This document shows, piece after piece, positions 36,618 through 47,500 of a stretch of 64,000 nt of DNA. The DNA is from Anaeramoeba flamelloides (lineage: Eukaryota > Metamonada > Anaeramoebidae): the NCBI GenBank assembly GCA_027625915.1, contig JANTQA010000042.1:880001-944000 (forward strand), read 5' to 3'. The notes under the pieces are model-generated. The model was not told the origin of the DNA. It worked only from the letters and a program-made list of their open reading frames with translations, and did not search any database. Within the stretch, counting starts at the first letter, position 1; each line of letters begins with the position of its first letter. Made by a program: the position numbers and the translations under genes.

Positions 36618-36721
36618 ATATCTTGAATTGTTTCCACTCTTTTTGAAGAATGTTTGTTTTTTGATATAGGAAACCAATTTTTTCATAGTAAATTGGTTGG
36701 TGACAATGGTCTGAAATGATA

Positions 36722-36916
36722 CAGTCAGTTCCACTTTTAACGCATAAACTTTCAACAAGATTTAAGGCACAAAAAAATCTCAAATTAAGGCACAAAACTT
36801 GGAATTTTTTTTTTTACAATTTATTTTACTAGAATTTGAATTTTGTGCTTAATTTGAGATTTTTTTTATGTCTTAAATTTCGTTGAAAGTTTGTGCCTTA
36901 ATAGTGAAACTGACTG
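36722..36916. mobile_element. Tc1-like palindromic MITE, copy 5
   Basis: 195 bp with intact tips CAGTCAGTTCCACTTTTAA and CTGACTG, flanked by TA at 36720-36721 and 36917-36918. Lies ~100 bp from copy 4. Confidence 0.8.
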
Positions 36917-39900
36917 TAAAAGTGGCTTTAAATCAAATATTTATTTGGAATTTAACCAAAATTTATGATTTTCAGAACCTAATGATTATTTTCTAGAATA
37001 GAAACGTTATTATAATTTATATTTTACATATATCGTGAAAAAAAAAAAAAGATAATAAAACAAAATTACAACAAAAATCGAATAATGGGAATCAAATATA
37101 CCAAAATAAACTATGTTTCAATCAAAGGCTCCCTGATTTATTTTTCAAATATCAATTATTTTTAATAATTCGGCTTTGAAGAACAAATAAAAATTAAGAA
37201 GAATAATATATAATAAAGAATAACTTGATACACACACGGAATAAAACAAAAAAAAACCCTGAGATTTTCTTAAAAATGAAAAACCTATATTCTTAGGCAA
37301 ATAATATAGAAAAAGAGCAATGTTCATTAATATCTCTACTTGAAGAACACTAAAACCCTAATAGAAATAAAGATCATTTATTTACAACCATTTTTATTTT
37401 TACTAAATAAGTAAGATTAGAATAAGATGTAGTTATAAAAGTAAATATTGATCTTATACCAAAAAAAATTGAAAATAATTAAATTACAAATGAATTACTT
37501 ATTAAAAAAAAAACAACAAAACGAGAAAGAAGAAAAAATGTTAAAAAATGATTTAATTTTGAAATTTTGAAAAATTAAATTTTCTTCGAATTTCTATTCA
37601 AATACTTTAGACACACAATTAGCGTTACAATACAACTAGACACCTTTGACTTGAAAATGGTGTCTAGCATATTTACTTGAATTCAACAAAAATTCCCCTT
37701 ATTACATTAGACAATATGGTAATTTGAAAAACCAGAAAAAGAATATATTGATTGGCTCATAAACTTAAAAAATATTAAACACCATTAAAATTTATTAATT
37801 TTTAACGAACTGTTTTAGGTTTTGTTAGAATATAAATTGAAAAAAACCACATATTTAGTTTTAGAAATTTCAGCTATTTATTGGATTGATGTTTTTATTG
37901 TGATTTTTTTTAATTTCATATTACTTGGTATGAGAAAGATTGAAACCATTTTCATTTTAACATGTTTTAATGTTTTTTATTACTAATTAATTTTTTCTCT
38001 AAAAAATATAACCCGATATAAAAAAAGTTACTACTTTTGAAAAAAATTTTAATTACAAAATAAACTGAATATTGACTAAAATATTTTTGTTTCATAATGT
38101 CAATTTAATCAAAAAATGAATTAATTTCACCAAAATCTAAACACACATAAACATAAGCTATTTCCATGAAAGTGGGCAAATTTATTTTAAAATATATTTA
38201 TGTAACCCTATCTTCAAAAAAGGATTTAAATATATAAAATCATTAACCACCATTTATAGATTCTTGATAATAATTCAAATTGTTTCTTAGTATTGTATTG
38301 TAGAAATAAAATGTTTTAAAATTTCTGATCTTGATTTTATCTGATATTTTTTTATGGTGAAAATTGGTGTTTATTATTTTCTTTTTGATCGAAAAAAAAT
38401 ATTTTCATAACTTGTATAATCTCAACAAAATTTCCAATATAATTGAAAAAATATATCTACGTTTTTGTGTTTAAAAAATTATTTGTTCCCTTTCCATATT
38501 TCCTGTTTTTTATTGAAATGGGTCGTACATTGCTTTAACCAAAAAAAGTACTATTTTTTTTTCATTTTTTGGGAATATTTCAACTAACATATTTTGAATT
38601 AAATATATAAGTGGTTTGTTCAATCAGTATAAAAATTAAACTTAATTTGGTATAGTTGATTAATGATTACCATCACTAAAAAAGATTATTTTTTATGAAA
38701 TGTAAAAAAAAATACCCCACTTTTTTGGAAATACCTTATATTATTTAAGACTATTTAATATATTTTGCTATTTTTTAAAGAAAAACTTTAAATTAATAAT
38801 CAACTTTTTTATAAAAAATAATAAATATATTAATTTAATTAATATAAACCCCATTCCAAAAATTTGGATACACCCAAAATCAAAAATAGGCAAAATAAAA
38901 CCCAAATTATTATATTTTTACAAACCTAATATAAAACAATACTTTAAGTTACTCATTATTAATGGTTTTTATAAGTAATCATTTTCATCAAAATAAAAGA
39001 AAAAAACATCAAAACGATAAAACCTTTATTGGGTTTGTCCAAAAAATAAAGAAAAGAGAACAAAAAATGTAATAGTAAATTTGTTTAAATTTCACCAACA
39101 TTTGTTGATCGATCAAATGATAAGATACCATAGACCAATTGTATGCGATTTTACTATTTAACAAACACAACACTAACATTCTATCAACCATTGAAAAAAA
39201 ATTTCCAGATCAAACCAAACAGATTACTTAACTAAAAAAAAAAGAAATGAAAACAAAACAAAAAAGACAAAAAATGAAATTGTTTTATAAAATCAAAAAT
39301 TTTCCCGAATTGAAATTATGGTGAACTATTGCTATCCTTTCAACCATTTAAACCATGCCCGAATTTTTGGAATTAGATTTATATTGAATGAACAATAATT
39401 ACCTTATTATTACTTTTTTATTAACTATACAATACCAATTAATAATGATGTGCTTGGATAATCCGGTTTTTTTTTGTTTTGGTTTCAAAATGTGTAAATT
39501 GCCATTTTTAATGATTGATTTTTCTTCAAAAAAACAAATAATTACAATTCTTTTTTATTAAAACATTTATTTTTAAACAATTTGGATTTATTTGATTTGA
39601 TATTTTGTGAAAAAATCAAAAAAAAATTCTAAAAAGGTTCAATTTTGAAATTTATTTTATCTCTACTGACTTATTACATCCTTTTCCGAAAGATCCAATA
39701 CTTTTATCTATGGATTGAAACCAAATATTCTTATCCCTGCACCACCCCAATGAACAAATTATAATAATTTTCCACTCGTTTTAATAAATAAATATGATTT
39801 GCTAAAAAAAAAAATTATTTTTACCAAAACAGGGAAAAGTGATATTGTAACACATTATTAAAACATTTTGGAGAAAACAAATTAAAATTTAAGACGAAAC

Positions 39901-41596
39901 AAAATAATTTCGACTTCATGATATTTTCACAATTAATATTTTTGAAGATCATATATAATTAATGTAAAAAATCACAAAATATCAAAGTAATTAAATTTAC
40001 TTACTATAAACTAAAATTAAAAAATATATAAAAAAATTGGAATCGGAGTTGACTTTTACCAAAAACATCTTTAAATATTCTTTATACCTTTGAACTTTCA
40101 AAATCAAGGCCTTCCAAACACTTTGAGGATGTATTGTTTAAAAAATTTTTTTATCAATATAAGCTAACATGTTCAATGTACCATAAAAAATATTTCTTTA
40201 CAAATTATTATTTTTATGATTCTTTTTTAACCTATGAAAACTTTTTAAAAGATGAACTTTGGAAGTTCTTCTTACCTTTCCAAACCAATGTTATGAATTC
40301 ACATTAATATATAAATGAATTTTCATATTTTTTTCTCAAATAAAAAAAAACAATTAAAATAGTTTATACAAAATGATTTGTTGTTTGTATAAGAAGACTA
40401 TTCAAGTTTCCGAAGAGATAAACAAAGTATTATAGAAACTTCACATTTACTTTTTTATTTTATAAGACGTAGAAATATTAATTTAGAGTTTAATAACTTT
40501 TTTTTCTTAAATTTATTTCTTTTCAAAAAATAAAAAAAAGAAATAGAAATGAAAAAATTAAAAAAAAAAAAAAATGATAACAAAAAGAAATGAAAAAATC
40601 GTCCAAAAAAAATTATTGATATTCAAAAAACTGATTCTTCTCCAAAAATTCAAAATTGATTTAAGAAGAATATGGGATTAAATTCATAAATATATATTCT
40701 ATTTATCCTGTAACACTGGACTACTTTGACTGAAATAGACTTTACCTAAAAAAAAATTATTTTTCTCAGAATAAAATTCATTATTGAAGAGAATTAGGAT
40801 GTTCAATAATATCTATTAAAAAAAAAATTGAAATAAAGACAGGTATTTTGATTTCAAAAACCAAAAATGAATCTCTAACAAAAAAATGCACCCTAATTTC
40901 CTGTAATCAGCTTATTTTATTCCAACCACTTTTTGAAATTATTTTACAAAATAGATAATAATTAATCCAAATTTATTTATTTCTTTCTTTCTTTCAAAAA
41001 ACAACTCTTTTTTGAAAGTAATTTTTACAAGATTAAAATTCTAAAGAGTAGATTGTAATACAAAGTAAATGACAACTGACTATACCAATGAAAAATAATA
41101 AAAATCAATTAAACCATAAAAAAGATAAAGATTTTGATATAAGAGCATCAAGGAATATAGCATTTGTTTTTCCTTTTAAAGAGAAAAACTAATACACTTT
41201 TTTTTTCATTTTTCCTCAAAGCCAAAAAAAAAAATTAGCTCATTAGATTGTTTATAACCTCTTTGTAAGATAAAGAATTGATCCAAAATCCCTAATTTGA
41301 AATACAAAAGCAAAAATTGAAACTTCAACTCAAATTTGAAACAGATGAGAAAATGAAATATTTTCACCTTTGAAAATCTCATTTAAGTAATTTCCAAAGT
41401 GGAACCAAATAAGAATTAAAAAATCATAAGTTCTTTCGAAACCCAACCCAGAACTTACAATAAGTGCTTCAAGTGAAATCAAATTATCATCAAAGAAAAA
41501 TCCACGAAAAAAACTTCATTTTTTGTTTTTTCATTTTGAATATTTCCTTTTTGAATTAACAATTGTATTAGAAACTTCACAATTTGATAGCCTCTT
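36917..41596. other. Long intergenic region before the cullin gene
   Basis: No coding exon recognised. About 38960-39390 belongs to a dispersed repeat also seen at 46720-47060 and 55420-55930 (TTGATCGATCAAATGA, TTGCTATCCTTTCAACCATT). Upstream of the cullin start, 41300-41590 is less repetitive and presumably promoter. Confidence 0.45.
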
Positions 41597-44500
41597 ATGA
41601 ACGATGATTTAGAGAAAATTGTGAGAATGGTCAACTATATTTATGATGGCGAGACAACAAAAATCACCTTTTATGATCTTTACTCGTCGATCTATTCTCA
41701 TATCCAAAGCAACAAGAACAAAATGCTCTATGATTCAATTTGCGAGATTATGAGAAAAAGAACAAAAAAACTTGCATCTTTTATTGATGATCTTCAAGAG
41801 GAATCCATTCTTGAGACATTCAACAAATCATGGAAACGACACACTTCAGAAATAACCAGTATCAGCCAAGTTTTTATCATATTGGTTTGTCTTTTGAACT
41901 TTTTTTCTTTCCAATTTTTTTATTCATTTTTTTTTTTATTTTTTTTCTTTCTTAAAATGCGCAGATCAAGGAAAATGAAATTTGAAATCCTTTTTGAGAG
42001 TAATTCAAACAATGACGTTTTTTCGTTTAAAATTAAGAACAACACTTTCTTGCATTTTGTAGGTGATCGTAACAATTTGAAACATCGAAAAATTTTTCTA
42101 ATTCAAACAAAATAATGGTTTTTTTAAAAAGAAAAACCCAACAACTCGATTGATGGTTTTTTCCTGAAGAAGGATCGTGTTTGAATTCTTTTTGTTCTGA
42201 TGCGTTTTGTTGTTTTTGCAACAGACGCATATAACAAAAGAGAAAAGCAATGCTCAACAAAATCATAAGGAATAACAGAAGCAGCGAAAATACACAAAAC
42301 AAAACCATACCAACAAAAGAAAATCCCAAATTAAACAGAAAGATCTAATTTTGGTGCTCTTTAAAGTGAAAAAAAGTTCAAATATTCCTTATGGCTGTGT
42401 CTTTTGGATTGTCTATTTTTTTTTTTTTTTTTAAAATTCACACAATTAGTTTTCAAATATTTTATTGGAAAAAAATTTACTCCGTTTTCCTTTTTTTTAG
42501 ATGGAATTAATTTTTGAATTTAGATCAACCAAACACAAATCTATTTTTCTCATCTTTTCCTTCACAAAAAAATTGTCCAATAGATTTTAATTGTCAAATC
42601 ACAGTAAAAGCATAAATTTTCAAATACCAATAAATCCAAAAAAATCCAAAAAATTTTTAGTTCAATCTCCATTTTTGTAATCTGATAACCCATAATTATC
42701 AAACAGTTCTTAACAAAGAATATTTTGAAGCTCAACCAATTTTACAAAGTTTCTTAGCATTTAAACTAATAAAATGCTTTACTCAAGCTAATACAAAATA
42801 ATTTCAGAATGAAAAATGAAACAAAAATTTTCAAACATTTATTTGAATTTTTCAGTATTATTCTTTTTATTTTTCAATGTTCAATAAAGATACCTGGAAT
42901 TGAAATTATTCCCACCGGAATAATACCCAATTTTAAACTCTTAAGGGGTACACACCACTCTAGATTCGTCTCTAATTAAAGTATGTTGTAATTGAAAGTA
43001 AATGATATTAGTACGCCATGGCTCAAAGGGTTCAAATGACCCGAAAAAATCTATTTAGAAATCTTATTGAACAATAAATTATTAGTTTTTTTTAATTAAT
43101 GTGTACAATGAAAAATTCTCATTTTGGAAATTTTTTTTTTTATAATTACTTTTCCAAATCTAAAATAAAAACCAAAAAAAATAGTATTCCAGAATTTAAT
43201 AATCCATAATTAGAAAACTTACTAAAGCAACTATTTTTTTATTTTTTTAAATTCAAAAGATAACTAATTTAAGATAAAGGAAACTAAGCGAATCAATTTT
43301 TAGGTTTTTTATGTTGATGATTGCTGAGTACGTCTTTCAATGTATTTCACCTTATATGCGAAAATAATTTTTAAAAATAATCTCTTCTTTAATTATTTCA
43401 ATTTTTTAAACGAATTCGAATTTTTTAGCTACTAATCTACATTTGATAGACAATTTTAATAAAGTTTTTTTCAAATTTGGAGTCTGAATATTGATGATGC
43501 AACCTTTAAATTTGTCTTGAAATACAGATTTTTTTTTTTAAAATTCTCGGCTTTTTTTACTAATACAAGGATCATTTTTCTATTGATTAGATCAACATTT
43601 ATTATTCTCTTACTAATCAAATTTTTAGATACATTTCAACCATGAAGCACTAATGTGATTTCACTTTCCAGAGCAACACCATTTAATTTTAGACTTAACC
43701 GCCACAATCTACCCCCTTAAAAATAATTCCACTTGAATAGAAAAATCATATCAACAAAAAATCCAATTTAACGAATGTTTATAATTAAATTCAAAATTGA
43801 AAAATTGAAGATGTTTAAATTTTAGTTTTATTTAATTTTTTTTAAGGGACTAATCTCTATTAAATTTTTTTACCTAAATTTAATAGAGATTGAGAAAATT
43901 TTTTTCCAATTACTTAGATTTGAAAAAATCTGTTTATTTTCAATATTAAACATATTTCTAGATAAGGAATCCTTATTTAGAAATTGGTCAAAAATAAAAT
44001 AATAGAGACTAGTCCCTTAAGAGTTATATTTTGATCTTAATAATCAATCTAATTTTTAGGTTTGGTTTTTATTTTAAAATGAACAAAAAAATAAGTAAAA
44101 TCATATTTAGAATTGATTTGCTTTTGCTATGATTTTACAACTAAAAACTTTTTGAAATTCTTTTATGGAAATTAAGATACTATTTTTTGAAGAATAAAGG
44201 CGAAAAAATTTTTTTTCATCTTTATTTATTAATGTCCAATTCAAATGAAAAACAAGTCATAATATATTATATGGAAATTTTCTAAAAACTAACAATGTAA
44301 ATCAATACTATTTTTTTAAAATAGAAATACAGCTGTTCCAACCCTACCATTGGAATTCATAATACATAGAAATTGGTTTTCATCTTTAATTTTTTATTTT
44401 TTATGACAAACCGTAACTTAATTATGACAGTTTATGTTAAACCGAAAATGTTATAATTGACAAAAAAAAAAAATATGTTATCCAATTTTTTTTTTTCCTT

Positions 44501-47500
44501 TTGTTTCTTCGGGATTTCTTATTGACAAATAAATCCATAAAAAAAAATGTCCATTAATTTCGCTCCTCAATTTGAAAAATTGAAAAATTTCAACGTCTCG
44601 ACAATTGAAAAGCAATCATCGAAAAAAACTGCGATTTTTGTGATTTCTGTGATTTCTTTTGTTCTGAAATTCAATTTTTGTATTTTTCATGATAAAAAAA
44701 AAAATTTCTTTTATGATGATGCAACAGAAATTGTAATTTTTCTTATCAGGTTATATGTTATAAATTTAATTTTCTATTTCATAAAATAAATTTTATACAA
44801 GGAAATCAATTTCTATGTATTATAATTTTTCATGGCATTACTGGAACAACTGTAATAGCCATAAACACTTTCAAGTTTAAATAGTTATTTCTTTAAATTT
44901 TGATTCAAATTATACCAATTTTGAAGTGGAAAATTGGTAAATTTTGAGATCACAACTATTGTTTCATTTTTTTTTTTTCATTTTTGAAAAGAGTCAACTT
45001 TTTGAAAATAATATAAAAAAACTACCACCTTTCCAAACATAAATGATTATAGAACAGCTCCAAATTGAATCAAAGTAAACCGAATCGATTTAGCACCGGA
45101 ATAAAAAAAAATATATACAAAATTGAAGAAATATAAATATGTGTAAACATGAAACAAGAAAAGATTGATTTTTATAAACCTTTTAATTTTTGTAATTGAA
45201 GATCCTTTGTAATTTTTTTTTTTTTTTCTTCATTTGAAATTTTCATTATTAAAATCATTTTAATTTTTTCAACAAAGTCTACATAACTTTATATTTTTTA
45301 ACAAGTAATACACCCACATAGAATTGAGAACACCCACGATAGTGACTCTACCTTTAACATAATTCTTACAGCAAAACATAAAAGAATTAAAAAGGAAAAA
45401 ATGTAAATATTTTATCTGACTAAAAATCATAATAAGAATATTTCTTTTAAATGTTGTAAATTAACTAAATAAACTCCAATTCAAAATTTTTAACACACCG
45501 AAATTCAATTTTTGAAAAAAAAAATCTTATTTAATCAATTCTAGAAGAAATACCAAATTAGAACCATTCACTAATTGAAATTTTAACAATTGTTTAAAAA
45601 TTACTATACTCATAAAACAAAAAAATAAATAATTATCAATACTAATAAATTATCGGTGTGTTAAAAATTTTGGAGATGGGCTAAACAAAAAAATGTATTG
45701 GATTTATTGTTAAGGGTTAGATGAAACCTCATCTAATCTGTTAAAGAGAGAATTTTGAAGTGACTAAATTTGAGACTTCTAATCCAAAGAGTGTCTAATA
45801 GATACAGTCATCAGAAGTATTTGAATCTTAATTTAGTTTTCTAAAAAAAAAAAAAAAGAGAAAAAGAATAAAAAATGAACAATTGGGGAAAAAATGATAG
45901 AAAGAAGAGAACGAAGAGTGGAAAAAATAGAGAGGTTTAAAATAATTGTTGTGAGAGAACTGAAATTTTCTGGTTTAAATGAATTTGTTGATACTTTATA
46001 TTTTGTCTTGAGCTCCTTTTTCCTATTTGCGTGTTGGGTCATGTTGGTCAGAAGATATTCTATGGTGAGTTCATAGATTTCTTTTTTGTTCATTTTCCCC
46101 AATAATTCATCTGTGTCTTTTTTAAAAATTATGTTAAAGTCAAAAATTTTGGTTTTTTTGATTTGTTTTTTCCAGTGTTTTCTGGTTCTCTCATATTTTT
46201 CACAGTCCCAAATAAAGTTTTCTATGTCATTAATTTTTTTGTTACAGCATGGATATAATTTGGAATTTACCCCTCTTTTCCCATCTATATGTGTATCAAT
46301 TCAACCCATTACAAAAGGATTTGGGTTTGAATAATGTAGTTGATGATTTCCAGTTTAAGTGGGCTGTTTTTCTTTGAAGTTTTCTGGGAAATGGCTAATC
46401 TTTAGGTATTTCTCCAGTTTCCAGTTTTCGTCTCCTTTGGATGAATCGACTTTGTCTTGTGTTGATTTTCTGTGGGCTTGATTGAGTTTTTTCTTTATTT
46501 CAATTTTTACCATGTTTTCCTAATCAATACCTTCAATTTCATCCAAGGTTAGGCCTTTAGCTAGGTGATCCAGATTTAGGTGTTTTAGCTTCTTTATGAA
46601 ATTAGCTTTCCTTTTTAGGATCATATGTTGAGTGGGGTCTAATCTGGGTTCCCATTTGAGAATATCTGTAGGGTATACACTTGGATTTTTATTGTGTTTT
46701 TTAATTTTTTCTAAAAAAAAATGAAAAAAATTGAATTGATAAATTTGTAAAAATTCTATTAACAATTATTGATAGATCAAAAGTTTAGATATCATCAACT
46801 AATTTTATTTGAGTTCTTCAGTTTTGAAAAAACTCAACTTTTAACTAATATCAGTCAATCGAAAAAATTATTGATAGAACAAAAGAGGTTACGTAATTCA
46901 AAAAATTAAATGAAAACAAAAAACTAAAAGATGAAAAAAATAGTTTGTAAAATTAAAATTATTACCTAATTGGATTTAAAGTGTAGTATTGTTATTCTTT
47001 CAACTTTTTAAACTGTGTCAAAAATTTTGGAATTTAGTTTAGATATTTGCTTTAACTTTGAATGTTTTTTTTTTTTTTTTCATTTTTCAATATTTCCTAA
47101 TAAATCGAAGTTATAATGAAAAATTAACAATTTTTATGAAATTATTTTATTCTACAAAATAATTTTTTTTTTTTTTTTCATTTTGAATAAAACCAATTAT
47201 TTAAAATTAGATTGATGTCATTTAAACAATAAAAAAAAAAATATGATTTCAAAATTTCAATGAATAAATAAATTTTTTCTAATTTTAATTTTTATATTAC
47301 CAATTTTAATTTTTTTTCTTTCTTTAAGGTGGAAAGATATTGTATCCCAAATAAACTTGAGGGTCTTTATCAAATAGGCACTTCGGCTTGGAAAGAATAT
47401 GTTTTTGATTGTAAAGAAGCACAGAACCAAAATGTATTAGCAAAAATAACAAAAGTTGTCCTGGATAAAATAGACTTCATAAGAATGGGAGAAACAATAG

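Larger units (their letters stand above)
42561..44160. mobile_element. 468-bp-family element opened by two TTAA insertions
   Basis: Pieces at about 42561-42940, 43721-43841 and 44021-44160 follow, in order, the element copy at 17552-17970 (TTTTCAATGTTCAATAAAGAT, TCATATCAACAAAAAATCC, AATCAATCTAATTTTTAGG). Between them lie the TTAA elements 42945-43716 and 43846-44016. Confidence 0.6.
41885..47328 (+). other. Giant intron 1 of the cullin gene (5.4 kb)
   Basis: Donor TTG/GTTTGT, acceptor TTTCTTTAAG. It carries an antisense short membrane ORF (42033-42308), a 468-bp-family element opened by two TTAA elements (about 42561-44160), and a dispersed repeat opened by a LINE fragment (45480-47060). The frame at 44547-44789 is not supported. 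Confidence 0.7.

Noticed and set aside
36586-36795. 69-residue minus-strand frame
   Set aside because: Falls across two Tc1-like MITE copies; the frame is a by-product of their palindromes.
43031-43055. GGGTTCAAATGACCCG resembles a tRNA B box / T-arm
   Set aside because: No A box or acceptor stem around it, and it lies inside a dispersed repeat.
44547-44789. 80-residue plus-strand frame in the cullin intron
   Set aside because: AT-rich, no recognisable motif, ends in low-complexity I/F/L; no splice or expression evidence.
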